Shown here one piece after another: positions 12,988 through 23,421 of a DNA stretch of 36,310 nucleotides. The notes below the pieces were generated by a model that was not told the origin of the DNA, did not search any database, and saw only the letters and a list, made by a program, of their open reading frames with translations. The translations under genes and the position numbers were made by a program. How positions within the stretch are numbered: position 1 is the first letter of the stretch; each line of letters begins with the position of its first letter. Origin of the DNA: Globomyces pollinis-pini. Taxonomy: Eukaryota; Chytridiomycota; Chytridiomycetes; Rhizophydiales; Globomycetaceae. The stretch is taken from contig MU621267.1 in assembly GCA_025399215.1 (NCBI GenBank), positions 1 to 36,310 of the forward strand. Direction: 5' to 3'.

Positions 12988-13611
12988 TCATAATTCCAGA
13001 TTAGTAAATTCACTACTTTCATACCAAACCAACATATTTGTATAATCTTCAATAATATCATCTACTTTTGCAATTGGAGCTTTTAATTCATACACGGGTA
13101 CATCAACATACATCTTGACAATAGGATCTAATGGTACAAAACTAACAATACTACTGATATGATATTTCTTGAGTCGTAAAATCGTATATTCCATTAAAAT
13201 AGTTGATGTATCATTCCCAACCAAGATACTATTGTTTACAAATGGAAAGATATCACATTGAAGTTGTTTATAGAGTGGTTTCATTAATCCTGCTTGTGCT
13301 TCAATCACTAACCTTGGATTCATACTAGTATCTTGTACATCCTTTCTTATACTTTTAGATATTGCCGATAGATATTTTTCATCATACATTCCAATATCCT
13401 CGAATATTTTAGTATCTGGAGTATAGGTTTTCAAATGCCTTTGATCAATGAAAGTTCATTACTGTATATCACTGCTATTACCAATTTTCATATATCCTGT
13501 TACTGAATTCTTTTGGCGACTGATCAGAGTGCTTACCAAGGTCTTTCCCACATTGGAACTACCATATACAATGGTGGTGAGTAATTTTTTCATGACTAAA
13601 AATTTCCTCAT
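12988..13611 (-). CDS. Stand-alone dethiobiotin-synthetase-like P-loop protein (BIO3/BioD type)
   Basis: Exons 13611-13463 and 13438-12988, split by a 24-nt intron, give 199 codons (193 if the in-frame ATG at 13593 is used). The P-loop GSSNVGKTLVSTLI followed by GYMKIGNSSDI resembles the GANTGVGKTLVS...YLKPVQTG start of eukaryotic fused dethiobiotin synthetase/DAPA aminotransferase. LVIEAQAGLMKPL matches the BioD 'VEGAGG' strand. LQCDIF...SILVGNDTSTILMEYTILRLKKYHI matches the block LQCDLY...ILVGD...TISAYESL..RGYDI. The frame stops (LEL, stop) just where the aminotransferase half normally begins. Dethiobiotin synthetase closes the ureido ring in the penultimate step of biotin synthesis. The PVQTG residues near the catalytic Lys are not conserved (IGNSS), so activity is uncertain. 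The family call is inferred from motif order. Confidence 0.6.
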
Positions 13612-13719
13612 CTCAATTCATCTGCTAATGAAAATTTAAACTATCAACGTTTGGTTACAGATATTCAAGTGATGTAATATATCCGATATCGCGTTGAAGT
13701 GTTTGCTTTATTGAATATT

Positions 13720-15109
13720 TTAATATGGAACAGCATCTTGCAAAAATGATACAGATTCACCATTATGAATTCTTCTGATGGCCTCTGCAAAAATGATAGC
13801 AACATCCATAACTTTAATCTTTGAACATTTCTCCATATGTTCCTTTTGTGGTACAGTGTTGGATACAATGACTTCCCTTAATGGACTCTTTTCAATTCTT
13901 TCAATGGCCATTCCAGACAAAATTCCATGTGTAATAATGGCAACAACACTAGTTGCGCCTTTATCAACCAACACTTGCGCAGCTGAGCAGATGGTGTCTG
14001 ATGTATCACTCATATCATCAATAATAATACAGTCTTTGCCAGCTACGTCACCAACAAGCATCATTTCCGAACCTCTAGGGCCATGATGTTGTCTCTCTTT
14101 ATGAATCAATGCAAATTCCATGTTTAATTTATCAGCAATTAAGGTAGCACTATACCATTATGGATTGTTTGAATTACCGCTTTGCACCTCCAGCATCTGG
14201 TGAAACAATAACAGCATCTTGATAATTAGGAAATTTGTCTTTGATATATCTACCATTATTAGACTGTTTTTTACTTTATAATGATTGGATGACTAAAAAG
14301 GTTGTCTACAGGTACATCAAAAAACCCTTGAAATTCTGGATCATGTAAATCCATAGTAATGACATGATCACATCCAGCACACATTAGTAAATTGGCAATG
14401 AGGGTACCAGGGTGTGCAGTCCTTTGGGTTAGGTGTAAAATTGTACCATCGTTTGTAGCTATTTGGTTTTCCAACAGATGGGCCTGGTCTTGGAGGAGTC
14501 AAGTCTGTGATGGCAATGTTTGGTTGTGAGGTTGAAATAGAAGAAAATCGTTTACGTGGATTTAAATGAGGTGTTCCGGTAGGAGTTCCTGGCGATTTTC
14601 CATCAGGAGAAGTCAACACATTGTCGGTATCCAAAGATGGTTTTGTATCCGAGGAGAAAGATACACTTGAAGCATTTTTAACCGTTACTTTTTTAATTGG
14701 TTTTTCAGGATTTTGATCAATTGGAGTTGATTCTAAATGTCTTGCATATGGGAAAGAAGGAATGACAGCTGTAATTTTTCTAAGATCAGATACCAAAAGC
14801 TCACCTAAATATCAATAATAAAGAAGAATGTACCTTGCTGAAGAAGTTCTACAAGCTGAGATCATGATCAATAATTCAATAAAGTTATCTAAATATAAGA
14901 GAAGAAAGGAGTAAACCATTGACTTTCCCACAAGAAGATTGCACGATATAAACATCGACATCTCTAACCGTTTCATCTAGACATACATTGGTCTCTTGAT
15001 TTGAAAACTTGTTCAAAGTACTCTTTCCCATTGGAATTCCTAGTTGCTTGCATATCTTTTCAGTTAATGCAGGATGGGATGAACCAGAGAAAATGCAAAT
15101 GTTTCTCAT
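13720..15109 (-). CDS. Ribose-phosphate pyrophosphokinase (PRPP synthetase) with long insertion
   Basis: Six exons (15109-14917, 14888-14834, 14779-14447, 14421-14275, 14249-14178, 14149-13720) join to 409 codons plus TAA. Family marks: [98 protein letters not shown] and [15 protein letters not shown]. The enzyme makes PRPP from ribose-5-phosphate and ATP for nucleotide, His and Trp synthesis. About 90 residues rich in Ser, Thr, Pro and Lys (97-190) interrupt the ATP-binding flag region, where fungal Prs1/Prs5-type subunits carry their non-homologous insertion. In the PRPP loop the usual glycine (DTxGT) is Asp (DTSDT), which may mean a regulatory subunit that works in a heterocomplex. Its second intron is a two-unit tandem (14780-14833). 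Two CACGTG boxes lie upstream. Confidence 0.93.
14780..14833 (-). other. Double tandem intron in the PRPP synthetase gene
   Basis: Between ACRTSSA(R) and KITAVIP, strongly conserved in PRPP synthetases, lie 54 non-coding nt. They are two abutting introns: 14833-14805 (29 nt, GTACAT...TTTAG) and 14804-14780 (25 nt, GTGAGC...CTTAG). Phase 2 is restored only when both are removed; removing one would leave 25 or 29 extra nt and shift the frame. Confidence 0.7.
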
Positions 15110-15419
15110 TTTTGAAATCAATAAAATTATTCAAAATTGTGGTTCTTATGCAAACACGTGATGTTCATCACCAAATGGAAATACTTGTATCCATAACATG
15201 GTAACGAGTATCCATACCAATGATTGTAACCAATGATTATCTTAAATGATCAATATCTTATAATCAAAACATGATTGAACCATTTGATCAAATTTGATCT
15301 GGAATTATACACGTGAAATCTATCACAAAGTCTTCATTCATGTGCCAATTAATACTAAATAACTCAATTTTAAGACGCGAAAAACAAGAAAATAAAATAT
15401 ATTATATCATACATATCAT
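15110..15419. promoter_or_regulatory. Region between the PRPP synthetase start and the UBE2U end, with two E-boxes
   Basis: No coding potential is seen in these 310 nt. Two palindromic CACGTG E-boxes lie at 15155-15160 and 15310-15315, about 45 and 200 nt upstream of the PRPP synthetase ATG, and two CCAAT pentamers at 15217-15221 and 15230-15234. CACGTG binds bHLH factors in fungi (for example Pho4/Cbf1 types). Control of PRPP synthesis through them is a guess from position only. Confidence 0.35.
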
Positions 15420-16651
15420 TCAACCAATATCTTGCTCTGCCAGTGATTGAGACCAATGAACCAACTCATCAACTTCATCTACCCATTGTGATGAATTAGG
15501 ATGTGCTCTTGCCGATGGAATTCGTTGAACATCTACTGATTAATAGATGGAAAAAGAAACCTTCAAATGGTACAGAAGGTATCACCACCGGATCTGGGAC
15601 ATGTGCAAGTGTATACATCTTTTTCATATCATCTATTCGATCTTGTTTTGAATTGGTCTTGCCCTTCTTGCCCGATTTACTCTGATGTTTTTCGAGAATT
15701 TCGGGAAATTTACCAAATTCAATTAATTGTTGACTAGAATTAAATAATTTTGATTTTGATTACGTCTTTAAAGTTTTTTTGATTTGTTCATTACTCATTT
15801 TGGTATGCTGTGTTCGAAATTTCAATAGTTTTCGTGGACGAATTGGACCTAATCATCACCAATTAATACAACTATATACCAGATGGTTGATCAAGTCTAT
15901 CCATGGTGGTCCCAGTTTTTAACCTAACGTTCAATAAGATTTAAATATGAACCATTGGTTATAATAACTATCAAATGAAATATTGACGGTTTTATCTGGT
16001 ATAGGCGTTTCAACAACTTCTTTCTTTTCAGATTGAGAATGACTTGATGTTTCTCCTGATTCATGTGTAGAACTTTTTTCCTCAAATGAACTTTGGAAAT
16101 CACTTTGATCATCAAACATATTCATTCCTTGTTCCAATCTTCTACTAGCAACAACAGCATCACGCGCAAGTTGGTGATACAATTTCGGAGATTTCTTGAA
16201 CATGAGTGCAGCTTCTTCATTCACTGGAGAATCCAATTCCGGTTCATCCAATAAATTCTACCATTCACGTTTTAAACAACTCACCTGTAAATGAACCAAT
16301 AATTCTACAATCTGAATGTCAGATCTCCATACTGAAAGATCATCCAAAAATGATACACAAGGTTTTCCAGTTTTAACATCAATATTAGGATGAAATGGGA
16401 CTGTTAAAAAATATACATGAGGTGGAGTTTGATTAAAGCATTCATCAAAATACAAAATCAATTTAAAACTAGAGTTTTCCCATGATGTATTCTTTGGTCC
16501 TGATAATGTTATTTTCCATTCAAATATATTGGAATCTTCTTGAATTTTAATTCCCTAACCTTTAATCATTCAATTGTGAAATTACCCATGGTAAACTATC
16601 ATAAAAGTAGAATAATTCCTTTTCTAATAATATTGCTGCTCTAGATGACAT
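15420..16651 (-). CDS. UBE2U-like ubiquitin-conjugating enzyme E2
   Basis: Seven exons (16651-16586, 16554-16285, 16257-15953, 15923-15880, 15848-15764, 15733-15561, 15535-15420) join to 352 codons plus TGA. The UBC domain is complete: TPPHVYFLTVPFHPNID contains the HPN motif (77-79), and the active-site Cys88 lies in GKPCVSFLDD, close to the human UBE2U GQPCIDFLDN. The second half, with SPVNEEAALM and then NISFDSYYNQW, parallels the UBE2U tail (FSDYYQTW), a long C-terminal extension absent from ordinary E2s. UBE2U occurs mainly in organisms with motile cilia and is testis-enriched in mammals, so a role in flagella or zoospore formation is inferred. Introns are 24-31 nt; the first ends in a doubled acceptor (AAAG|GTTAG). 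Confidence 0.88.
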
Positions 16652-16853
16652 TAGTCTTTGTAGGTTAAAGTTGAAATGTTCAAAAAAACGCGATGGTTTC
16701 TTATTTTTTTTAACACAGTGTAAATGATCAAGTTGTAATTACTAACTACCACTTGTTAATTCTATTTGGTACTAACTAGTTCCTTCTAGTAATTTTAAAA
16801 AAATCAAAACAAGAGTGAAAATTGAAATTATAGTAGATTTTTATCAGATCTAA

Positions 16854-19800
16854 TTAACATTGATGTTGTTTAATATATTCCCACATGATCATGGATCCAC
16901 TAACATGTACATTCAGGGATCGAATCACACCAAACTGTGGTATTTCCACAATATAATCCATCATTGGTAACAAGTGTGTTGGAATGCCTTCTCGTTCCTT
17001 ACCTGAAACTCAATAAACAATCAATTAAACATTACCTAGGAGAATCAAAGATTTTTTAGGAAATTTAAATGTATCCAAAGGTACTGATCTGGTAGCTTGT
17101 TCTAATCCAATTAATGAATATCCTAGAGTCTTCATCTCCATCAAATATTGTTCCAATTCGATTTCTTGAACTTGTTTCATTGGCATCCATCTTTCTGCAG
17201 ATACACAAGTAGAAAAAAATTGTGGATCCGTTTTGATATTTAAATTACTAACCACCAAACATTCCAAATTGAATGTTTCACATGTTCTACATAATCCTCC
17301 TAAATTTGGAAGTTTGGATACAAGTGTTGCTACAATAATGAGAGGATTTCTTTTTTGCTAAAAGTATCTTTAAAAAAATTGAAATTTACGTTTGGTCGAA
17401 CTCTATCACTTGATAGATCAATATCAGTTTCCATGAGTCTTTCCCATGGTATGATTTTACGTTGAATCGTACTCTCAACAAATGATGTATCAACCTTTTC
17501 ACTTTCATTGTCGACAGATATACTAAACAAATTAAGAGTCAAACTTGTACCTTGTAGCATGTAACAAACGTTTCCTAACTTGAAATGTGTCTATAGAAAC
17601 TATAAATTTGAAAATTAAAGATACCTGATTTTGACCTCATTTCATGTCGGTTTGTATACCCAAATGGAATTCTTCTTGACATATCAGGATTGACTTTTGC
17701 AAAAGCTGTACAAGAGATTTTTTCATCATCCGCGCAACCCAAGAAAGTTAAACTACCTCTAAATATAAATTCCAAATTCAAATCGTCAAGAGGATGGAAA
17801 TCTCCCCCAATAAAGTAAAAATCATTGCATTTGGCTATTTGTTTAGCAACATCTTGTCGATTCTTCATAAAATCTACTATGGGTCCAACATGTGCAAATT
17901 GTTCTAAAAGTAATTTATAATCACTACTGTAAACAAATGAAAATTTAAATACTTTTCAATGAGATGCTTCCAGAATTCAATAACAGTCAATTGTGCAACA
18001 ACTCGGATGTTAAAGTGATTACTGGATATCCAAGGAAGTAATCTAGTTAATGCCTGTTTGAATAAATGATATGCTAGATGTTACCTCCTTCATAAATGAT
18101 TCCTGTCGGTTCTTGATTGAATGTTTTCCTGCATGCAACGTAATGGTGACTAAAGCTGTTGAAATATTAGCTTTCAAATCTAAATTTTCAAAAAATCTAA
18201 AAAATTAAAACAATATTTCGATTACTTCCAGAATTTGGGAACCAACTCATCATGAAATCTAATCAACAACCGAATGATAATCCATTCTATCCAAACTCGA
18301 CTTTCCGATACATATTCTTTCAGTAACGCACCCATAACTCGATCAAATATCATCGAACACTCAGATTGAGGTATGAAATCAACCAAAAGATGGAAACTCA
18401 TCCACATTCGCATGGTTTTTCGTTGTGTTAATGTATTGATGAATTTTGCTTTCAATTTATTTTGATCAGATATTTTCAAGAGACTTTCAATTGTATTCCA
18501 TGCAATTTGTTGATGGGTAGTATTATTTATATCCAAGGAGATAAGCAAGTCATTAGCTTGAACTCTAACAATATAATCTGAACTCCAAAAATTCCATTCA
18601 CATGTACTATCATTAGATTAATGGTACTACCCTTTCATTTCTTCAATATTCTCTTTTGTTAACGTAGGTGAGAAAACTTTAAGGGCAATCATAGCTTCAT
18701 GTTTTTGATCTTGAACATCTTGATCTCGTAAAGGTCCAAAGAGACACATATCAACTACCCAATCCACATGATCGTTCAAGCTCTTTAGTGCAATTTGGTT
18801 TGGTTGATTACCAAATCCCTTTGCCCAATACTTGTAAACTTGAGTCGCTGGATATTGCATCAATCGTACTCGACTTTCACACCAAACATGAAATTTCTTC
18901 CAAACCTAAAAAATATCATTATTCATTCAAGATAAAAACCATTTCCATTGGTTCAGATAATTCTTCACAAGTTAAATTATATTCATGGAAAGCGAATTTA
19001 CAATATGCATCGACTAATTCAGTCCAATAACGAGATGCAGTCCAACTCTCTTCTAATAATCTCAATCCCGCCACCAATCCTCGTTCAATCTTTGATATTA
19101 AAAGTGGAATTCATACCAAAGAATAATCCATTTCAGTGATTTCATTTAGTAAGTAGGAAAGTAAATTCAATAGAGAATGAGCTGTGATCCAAGTAGCATT
19201 TTCCAAGGCCATCACCACATCATTTAATAATGAAGTCTTCAAAACCAAATCCTAACGTAAATGAATTCATGACTTACAGTTGTAAATGATGTCATCAGAT
19301 GCACTAATTCGTATTTGTAGATTGCAAATCTATTTAAAACATCCGTCAAAATGGATTTCAAATTCGAATCTGCATCAATAGGTCTTGATAATTCTAATTG
19401 AAACAGTTGGTTAATGAGTTGTAAATCGTTTGTAGTATATAATTGATATTGAAGGTGTTTGGAAATTGTGGAGGCTAAACTTAATCCACCTGTTACTGCA
19501 TAGACAGATAAAAAGTAACTCGTCGATTGCTTTGAATATTTGAAAGTATTCGCTAATATTCTTGTCATGCAATCGAAAGCAGATGCTTTTACCATCATTA
19601 GTACATCTATTTTGGTGCTTTTCTTTATCGTTGACTCCATATTGAAAGTGGTATCTACTAGTTGCAGCAATATATCAATGTTAACCAATGCTATAGAATT
19701 ATTAACAAAGAAAATACTGGTAGGATGAATGAATTCAGAGTTGAGGGTTTCTATCACCTTAACAATAAGTTCAGAATCTAATGGATATTGAATGTTAGCA

Positions 19801-22037
19801 TCTACCATTAGTGACATCATAACAAACTTTTATCTTGTCTAAATGGTTCCATAAAATCACGTAACGTCCTTAAGATTCTATTCTGCAACTCCTGATTTGT
19901 GTATGGTTGAAACAGTTTTGATGTATAAACTTGTAGAGGTTCGACCAACAGTTGTAAATTTTCTGTAGTCACTTCATCATCTGTCAGTAAACAGCGTAGC
20001 ATAACACCAAAACAATACGTACACTTCTCTTCTGTATTAAAGTTCGAAAAATTGGTTATCCCAGATTCAATAAACTTCTTTACACACAAATGAAATTTAG
20101 TTTTCCGATCAGGCTATGATGAGTCAAGATGGAATTACAAATTGTTTGGCCAACCAGGTATTCAAGAGTTTCCAATCAGTACTACCTAAAGGCAAAGGAT
20201 TTTCTGTAGGGAATAAAGATCCTACACAACTATTATCAGTCTAATAGTACGAACCTGCAGAGTAAATCAAACTCCACTGTTATTGGAGACAATAAGCGGA
20301 CGATTATGTTTACAAAATATGATGATATAAGAGTTCTGGCATTCATATTCCTATAGGAAAAGTTAAACAAACAGAAAGTAGTTACTTGAGCATAGATATT
20401 GAGCGAGTACCAGATACTAATTCAATAATAGATAGTAATTCTGTTGCACTCAACACATCCATATCTTTTCCAGATTCCTCCAGCCCATCCGAAAGACCTT
20501 GAAGAACAAAAATAATCGGTACTCGTGAAGTGAAAGTTGGTAAAAGATTGATAATCAGTTTATAAAATTTGTTTAAATCGGAATTTGATTCATAAGATTT
20601 AACTATTCGAATTAAGAATTCTGACAAGAGATTTCCAAATGGTGATACGAATGAACCTAAGCCAGGAACACTGTAAAGGACGGCTTTATCCAAATACTTG
20701 ATAAACAAATCTATCAATGAAAAAAGAAATTAATTTTGTGAAGGCATACCACTCAAATATTCCCAGTTAGTCCCAATGATTCGGAGTAATTTTGGTTCTT
20801 TGATTGATAGTATGTATTCTAGAACTTTTTTTCGAATTGGTGCCGAAAAATTCATTGTTCCTCGTTCTAATAAGATAGTGAACCATGTGGAATGTAGATT
20901 TTTGGAAGCATTACCGAATTTTGAAATTTGCCCCTATTTTGTAAGTCACGTAGTATTTTACTTCTACTAAATGTAATGATGGCTCTTGTGCGATATCGAA
21001 TAGCAAGAAATATTCATCCCAATCCGAATTATGGTTATTATTGTAGAATTCTGTCCATGGTTGTAAAGGAAGGCTATTGAAATTTTCTGTAAAATATACA
21101 ATTCGTTTCAATAAAAAATATGAATATTTAACACAAGTTGTATCAAAATTCTTCAATCCCCACTAAAATGGATTTAGTATACGCTCTTTTGGTACTTGAA
21201 TGATTTGGAATACTTTTGAGTCACATCTCAAATCTCTCATCATTCTGTCATGTGCAAAACTGGTTCCATCAATTCCCATCATTGTATCAAAGAGACGACA
21301 AATATATCCTGGAATGTTAACGGGTATTGAGTGATTGGGAGGGAAGTAGCTGAATGAGATTGTCAAAACCTTCCATATTTTCTAAATCAAATCAATACAA
21401 CAATAAAAATATGATACGTCTAAATGTTGATGAGCTTTTTGGTCGAATATTTGTTGATCTATCAGAAGTGGAAATACGAAATTGCCTATATCTGACCTAT
21501 TCTCTTCAGAGTTTAAAAAGATCTTGATCAAATGGTCCAAGAAAGAATTCCAGTCTATAACTGAAGAAATTGATTTTCTTAAAACATCATCTTTGAGGAT
21601 CAATACCAACAATTTCAAGTTATTGTTAAAATTGACCAGATCCTCATCCAGGTTAAGATTTGAAGATGATTGAATATCCAATAACGATTCTAATTCTACA
21701 TTAGTATCCAATTGATTTGAGTAAGTGATAGTGTCCTTCATAAGTTGTATGATTGTAGAATTTGGTCCCATTAGCTTTAGTATATAGTTTACTTGATTAT
21801 TCAATAGTAAATTTCCTAATTTGTAATCATTTACGACAAGTAAAAGCTTTGATTCTATAGATTCAGGAATTCTAAATTTTATTGAATCCTCATCCATTGA
21901 GCATAGTTGAGGTAGTAGTGAATTTAACGTATCATAGTCCTTTGCCTCTAATGATTTTTCCAAGATTTCTACTAAAATATCGGTTGAAAGGTACTAAAAA
22001 ATCAACTCTCTCCTTCTATTACTTTCAATGAATTCAT
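16854..22037 (-). CDS. TRM3: tRNA (guanosine-2'-O-)-methyltransferase Trm3/TARBP1
   Basis: Twenty-one exons beginning 22037-22023 and 21993-21418 and ending 17357-17036 and 17002-16854 join to 1,530 codons plus TAA. The long N-terminal part is an alpha-helical HEAT-like region with little sequence signature ([12 protein letters not shown] is one recognisable patch). The C-terminal 160 residues are a SPOUT methyltransferase: [23 protein letters not shown], then [15 protein letters not shown] (motif 2) and [17 protein letters not shown] (motif 3, the AdoMet-binding knot). Yeast Trm3 (1,436 aa) and human TARBP1 (1,621 aa) have the same architecture and methylate G18 of tRNAs. An apparent in-frame TAG at 21163-21165 lies in a 33-nt intron (21195-21163) and is not a real stop. 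All introns are 24-39 nt. Confidence 0.9.
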
Positions 22038-22178
22038 TACAGAAACTCAAAAAAAAATATTTTAAAAAACATCATGAATGTCAATTAGATAGGATTTCGA
22101 ATGGTTTATCCTTTAGTAATACGCGATTGATGCTTATCTTGAACGCAATTATGGTGTATTAGCAATGATATTATATAA

Positions 22179-22852
22179 CTATGCATTATGGCCAGTTTTT
22201 CCCGTTCGTAAGAGGCCAAATCCCATCCAGCGAACCATACGATCCAAATGTACGTTCCATCCTCGGCGGTTCACTTGTCGAGCTACTAATGGTGTCATTA
22301 AACCTGTTAGTCCAGCGCGTAAAGGAAAGATGAGTGTGTGAATTGTCCACGTTAGACACACCACAGTTACCTACAGTTAACAATTTCTAACATACTAAAT
22401 CTGTCTGAGGAGTATTCGAAGATTGTTTACATTCTTTCACTGCCACCTTCTGACTTTCTTCTCTAAAAATGGATCGTTTTAACTTATCAACGTATCTTTG
22501 GATCGGAGATAAGTCGACTCCACATTGCAATAAACAAAACCTGTTGTTAAAACTGATGGCAAGTGTACCATAGTGTACAAGACACCAAAGAAACAATACT
22601 GTAAGTGAGAAAGGCAATTGGACCATAAAACTTCATCAGATCCTTGAATGATCTCTTGGAATCTGATTTAACTAACGAAAAGTTTCTAGTCGAATGAAAT
22701 CCAGTATTTTTTAAAGATTGGGAGAAAGTAGGACGGTGTAAGGGAAAAAGGTTTAAACTACGAACTCCGACATTAAAATGAATGAATTTGGTAGATTGGA
22801 ATCCAGAATAGAGTGATTTTATAGATTGAAATGCATTGATTCTGAATAACAT
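22179..22852 (-). CDS. FAM210/DUF1279-type mitochondrial membrane protein
   Basis: Exons 22852-22569, 22540-22396 and 22370-22179 give 206 codons plus stop. The first 70 residues are basic, Ser/Phe-rich and free of acids until late (MLFRINAFQSIKSLYSGF...), a mitochondrial targeting sequence. The DUF1279 core follows: DLMKFYGPIAFLTYSIVSLV, a transmembrane helix, then CGVDLSPIQ, matching the 'GVD' turn of FAM210A/B. A linker with many Lys and Ser residues follows, then a second helix (VTVVCLTWTIHTLIFPLRAG) with the HTL...FP[LV]R pattern of the family. The C-terminal 45 residues are Arg-rich. Family members sit in the inner mitochondrial membrane and influence mitochondrial translation and metabolism in animals; the fungal role is unknown. 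The 28-nt first intron was chosen because only it restores LWFCLLQCGVDL. Confidence 0.8.
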
Positions 22853-23421
22853 ATTGAAAGAAAAACGTGTTGAAGTCTGTGGTATTTAACGATATGATGG
22901 TCGAATATGAATGCAAAATCTTGACAATTTCAATGACAGGAATGGTATAGAATCAATAGAACGATACAAATTGTCAAAGGAGTGGAATAAAGGAAAAAGT
23001 TTCATTTAATGACAATGAAATCAATCAGATGCTTCATTCCACTGTTAGAAACGATGTACATGAACATTCAATGCCATCAATACTGCAGTTTGTTGACCTT
23101 TAATCGGGTTAATATTGTATGGAATTGTTCAGTAACGAGTTGTTTTACAAAACTGTATAAATCATTCATATAAGAACTAAAACTTCTTAAGAAGTAATAT
23201 ATAAAATACTATGATGTATGTGTTCTCAAACTTGCCACTACGTTGTAATATTTTATTGACATCACGTAACTAGATAAGAGTCATCCAAAGTAAGAATCCA
23301 TCCATGAACAATCCCAGATCAACTTGATTTAATAAAGTGATCGTATATGGTAAACCATCGTTTCTTGGAAGATTCAAGTAGAAATAAGACTTGTTTTTTT
23401 CTTGACGCGATTATTTAATAG
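22853..23421. other. 569-nt gap with a possible unannotated minus-strand gene
   Basis: On the minus strand an open stretch from 23404 to a TAG at 23270-23272 reads ...LPRNDGLPYTITLLNQ, then VDLGLFMDGFLLW. After the stop the same frame continues as LRDVNKILQRSGK. A second open stretch, 23178-23077, reads SYMNDLYSFVKQLVTEQFHT and ends with TGA. Introns of 54 nt (donor GTTG, ending at that TAG) and 55 nt would join these in phase, but both are long for this window, no start codon is evident, and I recognise no family. The gap must also contain the promoters of the FAM210-like and DNAI4 genes. A perfect 14-bp palindrome (ACTTCTTAAGAAGT) at 23182-23195 falls in the second putative intron. Confidence 0.25.

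Noticed and set aside
13506..13541. A 17-nt or 34-nt intron after GKTL in the dethiobiotin-synthetase-like gene.
   Set aside because: Reading straight through gives the family-like GKTLVSTLISRQ, and the 24-nt intron at 13439-13462 restores the frame.
13778..14086. 102-codon plus-strand open frame.
   Set aside because: It is antisense to the last exon of the PRPP synthetase gene, whose protein is strongly conserved there.
21163..21165. In-frame TAG in the TARBP1 gene, which could suggest stop readthrough or a ciliate-type code.
   Set aside because: A 33-nt intron (21195-21163) ends exactly at this TAG and gives the better protein join IIQ|WGLKNF; TAG ends the Nup160, kinase and FAM210-region frames normally.
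23182..23195. Perfect palindrome ACTTCTTAAGAAGT as an operator.
   Set aside because: Single copy and no known matching site; chance palindromes of this kind are expected in AT-rich DNA of this length.
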